The notes under the pieces are model-generated. The model saw only the letters and a program-made list of their open reading frames with translations. It was not told the origin of the DNA and did not search any database. DNA of 64,000 bases, taken from Blepharisma japonicum (taxonomy: Eukaryota; Ciliophora; Heterotrichea; Heterotrichida; Blepharismidae). Shown piece by piece: positions 42,416-52,524 of the stretch (positions within the stretch are counted from its first letter, which is position 1; every line of letters starts with the position of its first letter). A program made the position numbers and the translations under genes. Location of the stretch: NCBI GenBank assembly GCA_949751835.1, contig CATKHK010000043.1, forward strand, positions 248,001 through 312,000, read 5' to 3'.

Positions 42416-44174
42416 ATGGAGCGTATTTCTATAGACAACGAACTTAATAGTACTCGTGACGAAGAAGACGAAGACCTTTCAAGTCTAATTCACTCTTACC
42501 CAAACAACAAAAATGAGGTAGTCGAAGTGTCTCCGAAAGGAAGATTTTTTAGAGTAAATTTTTACATAGTTTAATGATCTCTTAGGATCTGGTGCCTATA
42601 AAACTGTATATCGAGGGCTAGACAATGATCAAGGATGTGAAGTTGCCTGGAACAGTATCAGTGTTAAAAATCTCCCTGCTGAAGATAGAGCTCAAATAGC
42701 CGAAGAAGTCAAATTAAATAGGAGACTTAATCATCCTAATATTGTTCATTTCATATCGGCCTGGACAAATCCTAATAAAGAAGAGCTCGTCTTTATTTCT
42801 GAGATCGTCACTGGAGGATCTCTCCGACAATACTTAAAGAAAATAAAATTCCCAAGGCTAAAAGTAATCAAAAGCTGATGTAAGGGAATTCTTCAAGGTC
42901 TGCAGTATTTGCATTCCCAAAAGCCTTGACCGATAATACACAGAGATCTGAAATGTGATAATATTTTCATCATGTCTAACACAGGAGATATGAAAATCGG
43001 AGATTTTGGTTTATCTACAATCATGAGAAGCAAACTTCATACATCAGTATTAGGAACTCCAGAATATATGGCGCCTGAGGTCTACGAAGGTAGCTATGAT
43101 ACGAAAGTAGATATTTTTTCGTTCGGAATGTGCGTCTTAGAAATGTGCACACTTTCAGCACCTTATAAAGAGTGCAAAACTCCAGCAACTGTCTATCGAA
43201 AAGTTATGTCGCGAATTTTGCCTGAATCCTTGAAAAAAATTCAAGATGAGGAAGTCAAAAAGTTTATTACATTATGCTTGGAAACAGCTGATAAGAGACC
43301 AACTGCAAGTGAGTTATTAAATCACTCATTTTTGACTATAGACGAAGAAGACCCTAGAGTGCATCAAGCTGTCCTTCTATCAAAAGAAAATGATGAATCC
43401 TTACAAAATCCTCAAAATAACTTAATATTGACAGGAAATATTACAAATGAACCAGAGAAAAACCTTGTCGAAAGTTCTTTGATAATAAAAGACAACAGAG
43501 GAGCACTCAGACAGGTGACTTTTCAATTTGATTTAAACTCAGACACACCCGAAAAAGTGGCAGAAGAAATGGTTAGAGATCTTGATCTTGATCCAGCATT
43601 AGCGATCCCTATTGCTAATGAAATTGAAATTCTTGTATTTTCAAACACAAATGCAAAAAATTTATGCTCAGAATGCTATTTTAAAGAAAAAAATTGCCCA
43701 GAAAAAAATGAGGATATATGCAAGCATGTCAACAATCGAGCTCCTATATATAGCAATAGAAAAGTTTCGATATCTGCTCCAGAAGATATTAGGATTACCC
43801 AGAATTCTATAGAAAAAGAACCCCACGAACACACATTAGATGATTTATTACAATTAGATAATACAGATTTTAATATTTATAGCAAAGAGTTACCACCGAT
43901 CAATGAAGAAGTCCAACGTCCTTTTAGAGGTGCAATCAGAAAAAGATCAAAAATAGGAAATGATAAAGAAAATGTGATGCAATTACAGCAAGCACTGTCT
44001 GCAGTACTCAGAACGAGATTAAAAATGGACGGATTTTACGGAGAAAAATGCGAGAATCAAGTCAAAAAATTTCAAGATAAAATCGGATTAGAACCAAATG
44101 GTATCGTCTCAGAAGAATTATGAAATAGATTAATGCTTGAATATAGTAAAGTATGTGAAGAAGATTCAGATTAA
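42416..44174 (+). CDS. WNK: WNK-type kinase with C-terminal peptidoglycan-binding-like domain
   Basis: 580 aa after removing a 16-nt intron (42554-42569, gtaaatttttacatag). WNK kinases sense chloride and osmotic stress and control ion transport. Seen: the diagnostic Lys in the glycine loop (GSGAYKTVYRG, Lys57) while the usual VAIK Lys position is Asn74 (EVAWNSI; Cys in animals), HRDLKCDN with Asp172, DFG at 191, and the activation segment TSVLGTPEYMAPE whose Ser matches the WNK activating site. Residues ~349-401 (LIIKDNRGALRQVTFQFDL) are the WNK/OSR1 PF2-like domain. Residues ~515-567 match a PG_binding_1 domain: QLQQAL, DGFYGEKCENQVKKFQ, then LEPNGIVSEELWNRL, with the last Trp a TGA codon. 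That C-terminal domain is unexpected. Two conserved kinase Trp are also TGA. Confidence 0.92.
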
Positions 44175-44250
44175 ATTGTCTTCTAAAATTAAATTCTAAT
44201 CAGGATTCTATTTATATTAATTAGCTACTAAGCCAAAAGAATTAATTAAT

Positions 44251-45006
44251 TTACTTGAGATACCAGGATTGTGGAAAACCTGCAGCATCTCTCAATTTTG
44301 TGTTAAAAGGTGGACGAATTTGTATTTTTAAGGCTGAAAGGACATTTTTATATACTTCTTTTGGGTTATCCCCTGCAAAATGAAGAAATCATTTCAACCC
44401 AGTTTTTACATGTGAAACTTCTTCAGAAATAATTTTTGATAGCAGCAATGCAGATGTTTTATCTGTGTTAGAGCTTTTCAATTTATTTATAAGGCGATCA
44501 TGAGAATCTAAAGCTCTGCCTTCGCTAAATAGAGAAGTAAGCACAATTCTTGCACAAATATCAGTTGATGTCTGCTTTGAATAAATATAAAGAGCATCGT
44601 TACATGGGATTGAGGGAAATGAATACCCTAAGCTTTCCATCCTAGAAATGATTAAAGCAAAATGATGAGACTCTTCGCTGGCAATTTGAGCAAAATCATG
44701 GTAAAATTCATAGGGAGCATCTGGTATTGAAAGAGTATCTCAATACATAAAAATTGCCATAAGTTCTATATAAGCTGCGGAATGAAGAAGACTGTGCTCA
44801 AGTGGGATTTTCAGCTTGGGTTTAGCTGTAAAAGGGTTAATAAATTCAAGATTTTCTGGGAAAATTCACTCATTTTCCACTTTTTCCCCAAGCTGAAGCT
44901 TATTTGTTTTGATATGCTCAAAACCTTGCTTGGAAAGTGTCAACTTTGCTGTGAGATCTTGTGCTTTTAATATTCCTGAGACAATTTGTCTTATTGTATG
45001 AGACAT
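44251..45006 (-). CDS. DUF455 ferritin-like diiron protein
   Basis: 251 aa; frames join through TGA Trp codons and the start is the ATG at 45004-45006. A four-helix ferritin-like layout carries both metal motifs: IELMAIF then ASEESHHFALI (ExxH), and SEGRALDSH then ISEEVSHVKTGLKWF (second ExxH). The LFSEGRALD...HDRLI block matches the EARGLDVTP stretch of the DUF455 family found in bacteria and some protists. DUF455 members are presumed diiron oxidases or hydroxylases with unknown substrate; here metal binding is inferred from residues, not shown. Confidence 0.85.
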
Positions 45007-45075
45007 CGATGATTTTAAATATTTTCCATTACATTTCCATGATTTATCATTAAATTTCAAGTTTTATAAAATAAA

Positions 45076-45696
45076 TTAGCTTACGAAATAAAAGCTCGTC
45101 TTGCAAGTTGTCGTTCCTTTGCAGTTCACTTGGTTATAATTTTTATCAAAACAAAATCTGACTTCTTTGAGATAACTTTTTGAATTAATGGTTGTACATG
45201 TTGTATCAACCACATATTTAAGTGGCTTTATAAAGGAGTCCTTTGAGACCTCTGAAGATCCTGGCTTGATTCCTCCTGCACTTAAAGTGCTGAGGATATT
45301 TAATTGTTTATAGAGGGCTACTCCTTTGTCGAAATATGAATTGCATGGTATAGAGGGAGTAATGCAAGTCCCATGTTTTGTCCATTCATGGGTCCAAAAG
45401 GTTACGGAGTCTCCATTATTCGATTGCCAGTACTTTTTAAGCTCTGCTTCCGTACTTGTAGTGATATTTAACGGAGAATTAGGGACGCAGTCTTGAGGGT
45501 ATGTGCCTGACCAATTTTCAGGCCAAAGTCCATGGATGTTGAAGTTCGCTGATAAGTACCCGCTTGGGCAAGATTTATTAATGCAGTCAGTTGGCTTCCA
45601 TTGGACTACAAATAGGTAATACTCATAGCTTGCAGTCAAATCAAAGGGGAAAGATGCAAGTGCAGCGGTTATAAGCAAAGCCGCAATAATTCTCAT
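45076..45696 (-). CDS. Secreted RNase T2
   Basis: Secreted or lysosomal endoribonuclease cleaving RNA through a 2',3'-cyclic phosphate; 206 aa. Seen: signal peptide (MRIIAALLITAALASFPF), YYLFVVQWKPTDC, catalytic site CAS1 FNIHGLWPEN and CAS2 FWTHEWTKHGTC with both His, and several Cys for disulfides. Length and motif order are normal for the family. In a bacterivorous ciliate a food-vacuole role is likely (inference). Confidence 0.97.
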   Translation of the reverse strand: MRIIAALLITAALASFPFDLTASYEYYLFVVQWKPTDCINKSCPSGYLSANFNIHGLWPENWSGTYPQDCVPNSPLNITTSTEAELKKYWQSNNGDSVTFWTHEWTKHGTCITPSIPCNSYFDKGVALYKQLNILSTLSAGGIKPGSSEVSKDSFIKPLKYVVDTTCTTINSKSYLKEVRFCFDKNYNQVNCKGTTTCKTSFYFVS

Positions 45697-45865
45697 TATA
45701 TAATTGGCGAAAAAATTAAATTGATAAATAGTGCTGTGGTATTTCTAAATAAAGATAGATAAAGCTTTCAACCTTTGCTCTCCATTTTTAGGTTATTTAT
45801 TATCATCGAAAAATATGAAAATCATGCTATGCGAGGCAAATATTAGTCTTATTTTTTAATTGCTT

Positions 45866-46684
45866 TTATAAGTCAAGCAATAGCACATAAACATAACCTA
45901 AAAGTATATCTGCTCCTACAAAAATAAGTCCAATATAACTAAGAATTAATACTCCAATCTGCACTAAGATTGAAAATAACAAGAAAAACCTAAATATGAA
46001 GCCATAAATTTTATAATATTTTCCTTTAGCCTCATATATCTGCTCCCAATCAAAGCAATTAATTGTGTATCTTTGTCCTTCCATTTTTTCATAAATAAGA
46101 TTTACAAATGGAAAGTGTAGCGTAATAAGGACTATCGAAGCAAAAAGTGATACTGATCATAAGAACTGATTGCATGCAAATGGAAAATAAGCTGATACAC
46201 ATTCATCACCCCCAATAGACCAGCTTAAAAAAATAAAGGGTGCATTCACTAAAAGAGAAATCCTGTTAAACATGTAGATATAAAGTTTTCTGACCTTAAT
46301 GTCCGAATTGCGATATTTTATATAAATATTTCGAAAAACATATAAATCGTAAAGACTTCAGATAGCACATCCAAAATAAAAATAGGATAGATAATGAGTA
46401 GTTGATAGAAAGTCAAGTGTAGTATCTCTATATGACCCAAATTCAGTTTCACATGTAAATGATTTATTATTCTTGAAAGCTTGGCAGCTCTTTGAATTTT
46501 CTGAGTTAGTTCCATCTATATGTAATTCGTCAAACAAATGATCCGATACGATATAATTGCATGCCCCTGTGAATTTAAAGTATATGTACCAATTATAACG
46601 TCCAGATATTCCTATTAGCATGAATTTTCAATATAGACATAAAACCATTCCTCCAAGAAATAGGATAAACTGTTTGTATCCCAT
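45866..46684 (-). CDS. hypothetical four-TM protein with extracellular Cys loop, 272 aa
   Basis: One frame through TGA codons at several sites. Hydrophobic segments: FILFLGGMVLCLYW near the start, THYLSYFYFGCAIW, FNRISLLVNAPFIFLSW, FLWSVSLFASIVLITL, then FRFFLLFSILVQIGVLIL and YIGLIFVGADILLGY. A loop after the first segment holds four Cys (ACNYI, KSCQAF, FTCETE). No family recognised; the topology resembles small tetraspan or tetraspanin-like proteins but no CCG motif is present. Confidence 0.7.
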
Positions 46685-46835
46685 TTTTATTTTGCTTACA
46701 ATAATAAATCAAAATCTTTAATTTCAATTTTTAATCTAATAAAATGTTTACCTAAAATAATAAAGTGATAATATTTAAATGCCTGCAAAATTATTGAGAA
46801 ACGAATTTTTTTAAATATATTTGAAAATTAAAACC

Positions 46836-48506
46836 ATGTTTTCTATCTCCAAGAGGCATCTTAATTCTCAATCTCCTAAAGGAGTGGAGTATTCCCTTTC
46901 ATCAAATAGAGATTTTCCTCTAAGAGGATTTCAGAAGCAGCACAGGAACAGCACAGTTTCTCATCATCACTCAGTCAAAGCGTTTAATCATCGAGATTCA
47001 AGCCCTACCTTATTATATTCAAATCATCACGGAGGAGATATATTAATCAACACTCCTATCATTGTCCCGAAAAGATACTCCATAGCAATTGCAAACTACA
47101 CACTCACTGAAAATCCTGAAAAATCAATAAAAAATGACTCTTCAAAAGTCTCCCTTATAATTAACAAAACCGAGCCACCAAGCCCTTCAAAAGAATTTAT
47201 GCCGACTCAAAACACAAATTTATTAAGCACATCCAAACACAGCGCTTATATCGCTATTTCATCTCGAAATATTTTCAAAAAAGACCACTATTTCAAAAGC
47301 AATGATTTTCCAAGAACTATTGCAAACGATTTTGAGCTCAAAGGATGCAAGCTCTCAATATCCCAATTACGAAAAAATTTGCAGTTCGAGAGCTCCAAGC
47401 TATATAAAAGTCAAAAAAATCTCAATAACATTCATCTTGAGCCACTGAGTAAAGTAAGCGAACTCATTAAAGAAGAAATTACATCAAAATTTACCTCACC
47501 AGCAGCTGCACAAAGCTCTAGACCTGATACAGGTGAGACAGATGGAGCATCAATTCAGTCACTAAGCTATGGGCAATCTTTAATAAATAAAGAACCGACT
47601 TTAAATGAAATGATAGAAGAAATGAGCTCGACATCAGACGTGACCAAATATCATGAATTCAAATTCAAGCTCCTGACTGAAGATAAATTATATAAAGGCA
47701 TCAATGGGAATATAAGAAAATGAAAGGCTGGAGATAATTTAGGAAATGGAAGCTATGGGAATGTTATTAAAGCTTTTAATGTAGAAACAGGAGAAATATT
47801 TGCTGTTAAAAGACTGTTCTTTAATAAAGAAAACCAATGTCAAGCAGAACTTGTGGACTCTATTGACATTGAAATCAATATTTTGAAAGACCTTTCACAT
47901 CCAAATATTGTGAAGTATTTAGGATGTGAAAAAGTTTATGATACATTATGCATATATTTCGAGTATATGCCAGGAGGTTGTTTATCTAGACTACTTTACA
48001 ATCTGGGTCCTCTTCCTGAAGATGTTGTGAAAATTTATTTAAAACAGATTTTGTCAGGGCTTATTTATCTACACTCTTTAAATATATTACATAGAGATAT
48101 TAAAGGAGCAAATATTTTAATAGATTCAGAAGGAACGTTAAAGTTAGGCGATTTTGGATGCTCTAAAAAATATACAACGACAAATGATTCTGGATTTTTA
48201 ACTAGCGCAAAAGGAAGTCTGCCTTGGATGGCTCCTGAAGTAGTTAAACAAAGTGGCTATGGCAGGAAGGCTGACATATGAAGCATAGGATGTCTTACAT
48301 TAGAAATGCTAAATGCAGAACCACCTTGGAAAGGTCATGATAACTATATAGTTGTTATGATGAAAATTGCAATGACTGACGAACTTCCAGTTTTCCCTAC
48401 TAGCATATCTGCCTCTGCAAAGGACTTTATTATGGCCTGTCTACAAAAAGATCCTCATAAGAGACCTTCTGCAGAAGAATTGATGTGCCACCCATTTTTA
48501 TCATAA
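46836..48506 (+). CDS. MAP3K-type (STE11/MEKK) protein kinase
   Basis: 556 aa; ATG at 46836, TGA Trp at 47721 and 48279. The N-terminal ~295 residues are Ser-rich and without domain. The kinase domain follows: GNGSYGNVIKAF glycine loop, VKRLFF (catalytic Lys), HPNIVKYLG, LHRDIKGANIL, GDFGCSKK, KGSLPWMAPEVV and ADIWSIGCLTLEM, the last Trp being a TGA. GSLPWMAPEV and HRDIKGANI are typical of MEKK/NPK1-class MAP3Ks. It would act at the head of a MAP kinase cascade; upstream input is not visible. Confidence 0.92.
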
Positions 48507-48680
48507 TTAATGCTTTGATTATTTATTGACTAATTATTTTTTTTAACTAATACTTTTATTCTGCCATAAAATCAAAGATTATTATTAATAACCAAAAATC
48601 ATAGCTTTTTTCAATTAATTTCAATAACTTTTTAAATTAAAAGTTACAACTATAATGAAATAGTTGATTTTCACATAAAA

Positions 48681-49109
48681 ATGGAAGGGAGAGAAGAATT
48701 CAAAGCTCCAGCACCACCAGCAAGCTTGCAAGCTCCAAAGAGAACTTATAAATTTGCAAATAAAGCCAAGAAGGAAAGAGGAGCAAAATCTCACATTGAT
48801 TTTATGAGAATGGCTGACAGTGCTGAGAATCCTTTTGGGATAGACAGAAGTGCTGGTTTGAGGCATTTTACAATGGAAGAGGTTGAACAGCACAATAAAG
48901 AAGGCGATGCATGAATTATTTTGAATGAGAAAGTTTATGATATGACCAAATACATAGACTATCACCCAGGAGGCTCAATTATCATGCAAGTAGCAGGAAA
49001 AGATGGAACAGCTCTTTACAACAGATACCACCCATGGGTCAGTGCAACTGCTATACTAGGAAAATTTCAAATAGGAACGGTAACAGTCAGAAGGAATTTC
49101 TTGATTTAG
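48681..49109 (+). CDS. Cytochrome b5-domain protein, CYB5R4-like
   Basis: 142 aa. Residues ~60-135 are a cytochrome b5 domain: HFTMEEVEQHNKEGDAWIILNEKVYDMTKY, then the haem-ligand loop YHPGG and the second His in YHPWVS. The conserved Trp of DAWIIL is a TGA codon. The order LRHFTMEEVEQHNK...YHPGGSIIMQVAGKDGT...YHPWV follows the b5 part of NCB5OR (CYB5R4), but the CS and reductase domains are missing, so it is either a stand-alone b5 electron carrier or one half of a two-protein system. No membrane anchor seen. Confidence 0.9.
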
Positions 49110-49144
49110 ATATTATAAACTTTTTTCACAATTATACTAATAAA

Positions 49145-50008
49145 ATGATAAAAAATGCCAAAAAAGTAATTGCTGGGCTAAAGCAAGAAAGGCTGTCATC
49201 ATCTATTATCCTATGCAGGCCCCATAATAACCATTTCCAGGTCCTTATGATTAAACGTAAATCTTCTATGAGTTTTTCGAATGCACTAGTTTTTCCTGGT
49301 GGAGCATTAGAAAAGCATGATACAGATCCAAGATGGGCAAATATTATCGAAACCCCTTCAGAAGAAATTCAGGAAACTGCTTATTCACAAAAAATTGACC
49401 TGCAATCCTTAATGATTGGAGCAATTAGAGAAACCTGAGAAGAGGTTGGAATCCTCCTTGCGAATAAGACTATTCCAAGAACACAAACAGGAGAAGAATT
49501 TTTAGAGTCATGCTTAAAAGAAGGTTCGCGGCCTGAAATCGAGAAACTTCATTACTTCAACAGATTGATTACTCCGCTCAATAAGCCAAATCGATTTGAT
49601 ACTGTATTTTTCTTGGCTGTTTTAGAAGCTGACCGAGAGGTACATCTTGATACAAATGAAAGTGACTATTATTTGTGGGCAGAGCCTAAAGAGTTCATTA
49701 ATAGGCATATTCAAAAAGAAATTATTCTTTTTCCTCCACAGGCTTGTGCATTAAAGACTTTGTCGAAATTCCAAAATCTGAGCCATGTGATTGATTATAC
49801 GAGGAGATTAAGAAAAATACCAACGTTGGTAAATCTTATTAATGATACTCATGCGTATTTAATTGGGGATTATAGAAATCAGTATACTCCTGATCATTTC
49901 AAGCAGTCTAAAGGAATTCATTGTCTTGAGTTAGGAAAAACAGAGATTACATATCAAGTGTCTGCCGATGTAGAAAGTTTTTTAATGCTTCCTTCAGAGA
50001 GGCTATAG
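49145..50008 (+). CDS. NUDT19-like Nudix hydrolase (CoA diphosphatase type)
   Basis: 287 aa. PGG and the Nudix glutamates are split by a long insert, as in NUDT19: ALVFPGGALEKHD..., then after some 50 residues GAIRETWEEVGILL. The Trp in RETWEE is a TGA codon, so in the standard code the enzyme looks cut exactly through its catalytic box. NUDT19 is a peroxisomal CoA and acyl-CoA diphosphatase; a PEX13 gene lies 10 kb away. The C-terminus SERL is not a canonical PTS1. Starts 35 bp after the cytochrome b5 stop on the same strand. Confidence 0.85.
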
Positions 50009-50153
50009 CAGTAATTTTTATTGGTAATTAATTATTATATCCATTAGATTAATACTTACTCTTCTAACATAAATTAGCGCTTATAACTGGATTATTCTCT
50101 CTGAATCTTTATTATATAATGGCTAAGCTTAATTATACTAATAAATTCAGAAT

Positions 50154-50921
50154 ATGGGATGTTGCTCAAATAAACCGATATTAAACGCAACTCAAAAAAA
50201 GTTAAACAGAATCTTGAATATTTTTCACAAGTCAGAAACCTTAATCATTGAAACTAACCCAAATGACTCAACTCCGGAAACTGATGAAAAAAATGACTCT
50301 TACAAAAAAGATTTTCTAGCTATCACATATGATTTTATCGATGACAGTGAAGACCCATTAGCGGAATTTTACAATTTGACTGGCATAAAGCTTAGCTCAT
50401 ATGAAGATTTCTGTAGTAAAATAAAAATTTCTGAAAATCTTATCAAAAATCCTTCAGGGGAAGGAGGCTTTGAAAATTGGACAGCTGAAAATAAAGGAGA
50501 AGGATGGGAAATCCAGAATATTGGCTGTTATAAAGGTAGAAAAGGTGTTTTTGTAGCTTCATATGAGTGGTCTTCTTTGAAGCAATCAATAGATATCCCA
50601 GAAAGCAACTGCTATCGTATTCTTTTAGTAGGAAGCCCTATATGCAGAAAAGCAGAGTATGAATGTGAGGCCAAAATAAGGTTAAAAATATTTGACAAAG
50701 GCTGCATAAATGAACAGGAAATAAATTTCGATTGTCCTTACAAAGAACCGATAACAGATAATTTTTGTGCATGGACAATCATATCACTAAGCTCTGGAAT
50801 AAGTAAGCAGCAACAAGCAGTAGATATAGTGTTTAGTGGAAAAGATAAATTGTTCGCTTCAGGCCATTTAGGAGCAAGGTTTGGGTTTTGCTTTGCGTAT
50901 TTAATAGAATATCAAAATTAA
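50154..50921 (+). CDS. FBA-domain protein without F-box, probable N-myristoylation
   Basis: 255 aa. Residues ~98-255 match the F-box-associated (FBA) domain of FBXO2/FBXO6/NCCRP1: NLIKNPSGEGGFENW, GWEIQ, FVASYEWSSLKQSIDI and the closing GHLGARFGFCFAYLIEY. In animals this domain binds high-mannose N-glycans or denatured glycoproteins. No F-box is seen before it. The protein starts MGCCSNKP, a good N-myristoylation and palmitoylation signal, which suggests attachment to the cytosolic face of a membrane (inference). Confidence 0.85.
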   Translation: MGCCSNKPILNATQKKLNRILNIFHKSETLIIETNPNDSTPETDEKNDSYKKDFLAITYDFIDDSEDPLAEFYNLTGIKLSSYEDFCSKIKISENLIKNPSGEGGFENWTAENKGEGWEIQNIGCYKGRKGVFVASYEWSSLKQSIDIPESNCYRILLVGSPICRKAEYECEAKIRLKIFDKGCINEQEINFDCPYKEPITDNFCAWTIISLSSGISKQQQAVDIVFSGKDKLFASGHLGARFGFCFAYLIEYQN

Positions 50922-50961
50922 TTACTTATCAATTAAGAATCGAATTTTCTTATAATTTAAA

Positions 50962-51231
50962 ATGGCTGAAAGGAGAGCTGTGATTAAAAACGCGGATATG
51001 TCAGAAGAAATGCAACAAGACGCAGTTGACTGCGCAAACCAAGCTATGGAAAGGTTCAATATAGAAAAAGACATCGCAGCCTACATTAAGAAGGAATTTG
51101 ATAAAAAATACAACCCTACATGGCATTGCATTGTGGGCAGAAACTTTGGCAGTTACGTGACCCATGAGACAAGACACTTTATATATTTCTACTTAGGACA
51201 AGTAGCAATATTACTTTTTAAATCAGGATAA
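50962..51231 (+). CDS. DYNLL: Dynein light chain LC8 (DYNLL)
   Basis: 89 aa, full length. Near-complete family pattern: [63 protein letters not shown] and ILLFKSG at the end. LC8 dimers bind short TQT-type peptides on dynein intermediate chain, radial spoke and many other partners in axonemes and cytoplasm. No introns or TGA codons. Confidence 0.99.
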   Translation: MAERRAVIKNADMSEEMQQDAVDCANQAMERFNIEKDIAAYIKKEFDKKYNPTWHCIVGRNFGSYVTHETRHFIYFYLGQVAILLFKSG

Positions 51232-51372
51232 ACGTCTATTTAAATAATTATTTGGCTAAATTTTTCTCAAAGCTGTAGAACTCTATTTAAAATTTGGTTT
51301 TTTATAAGAAAAATTGTTATATCGAATTTATAGATAGAGGATAAACTGTTTAATATTTAAGTAAAGATTTAC

Positions 51373-51681
51373 TTACCAGCGTTGTCTTCTGATTCCTGAA
51401 AGGCAGGCTTTATAAATATTTTCTGAACAATCAGGGTCCATAAATGGGCTTACACGTAGATCTTTGATTTTATCTAGATCGACTTGAGTTTCTATTGCTT
51501 CGGCTGTCATTCTTTTGCACATACCTTCTGCCTCTTTTCTGAGTTTAGGGACATTCACTCTGCCTTTTGCAAAATCGCAGCCTCTATAGCAATAAAAGCG
51601 TGAGTTGTTATAATATTCAAATGTTTCTTCACAGGCAACGTAGCACATTCCACCTTCTTCAAAGCTTGGATATGAGGACAT
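51373..51681 (-). CDS. small twin CX3C protein, 102 aa
   Basis: Start at ATG 51679-51681 (an upstream TTG start was discarded). Two Cys pairs are spaced C-x3-C...C-x3-C (CYVAC, then CYRGC 13 residues later), the spacing of the small TIM chaperones of the mitochondrial intermembrane space, but the rest of the chain is not TIM9/10-like. Three further Cys lie later (MCKRM, PDCSE, ACLSG). It could instead be another helical-hairpin mitochondrial or ciliary protein. Function unassigned. Confidence 0.6.
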   Translation of the reverse strand: MSSYPSFEEGGMCYVACEETFEYYNNSRFYCYRGCDFAKGRVNVPKLRKEAEGMCKRMTAEAIETQVDLDKIKDLRVSPFMDPDCSENIYKACLSGIRRQRW

Positions 51682-52524
51682 ATTTTTATCCAATCCAATT
51701 TGAGTAGTAATATTTGAGATATTTATATAAGTTTGCTTTTAAATTAAATGATATTAATTTTAAATAGATGGAAACTTTTCGTAATGTTATAAAAATAAAT
51801 TCATAAAATGTTTATTAATTTTTTACTTATTTATATGATACAATAAAACTGTTGAATAAATATATATATTTCTATTAATGTCTGAATAATTTTATTAGAT
51901 AATAGCAGCTTATAGTGATTATTGTTAATTAAGTTTACAAACTATACTTTTGAATATTTATTTTTAAGTAAAAGAAAAGCATTTTAAACAAAATTTTAAG
52001 TATTCAGCTTAAAAAATTATATCGTTATATTTTATATCTTAAATATGATTTTAATTAATTGTACTTGAATCTTCCAACTAGAAAAGAATAATGGAAATGT
52101 TGAAAAATTACAAAATTTGCTAATATTAGGCTCGCAAAATTAAAGAGAAAGAAGAGTCTGTAGGAGAGTTCACTATTTGCCTTCAATAGATAATTTCAGG
52201 CAAATGTGCTACTCAGAAGCTCTATTTTCTTCTTACTACACTTCTTGAATTGAGATAAAAAGAAAGCAAATTTTATCTTCTATTGCTTCTTCCAACCAAA
52301 ATTTTTCAAACTTTTCCCATGGATTCCGAAAACCCTCTATTCTCTTTTCCTTGTCATAATTCAAATTTTTTCACCCTAGTTCGTCTCCATGAGTGACTTA
52401 TAAAAATGTCCATGAGCATAAGTAAAATCCTTCCTCAGGTTTAATGTCTAAACCCATTTGACACCACTCTTAATGAAATTTTAGCCACTAAAAAAATTAG
52501 ATTTCCTAATATAAAATAAATTAG
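51682..52524. other. Gene-free stretch, 840 bp, mixed composition
   Basis: The first 450 bp are extremely AT-rich. From about 52130 composition changes, with a 7-bp inverted repeat tttgcct/aggcaaa (about 52174-52203) and a pyrimidine-rich plus strand (52270-52400). One small plus-strand frame with ATG is listed separately. Confidence 0.5.
52319..52444 (+). CDS. possible small ORF, 41 aa
   Basis: ATG at 52319, one TGA read as Trp (LHEWLIK), stop TAA at 52442. The composition is less AT-rich than the flanks (MDSENPLFSFPCHNSNFF). No homologue recognised, and it could be chance. It lies 80 bp upstream of the START-like gene on the same strand, so it could also be an upstream ORF in that gene's leader. 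Confidence 0.25.
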
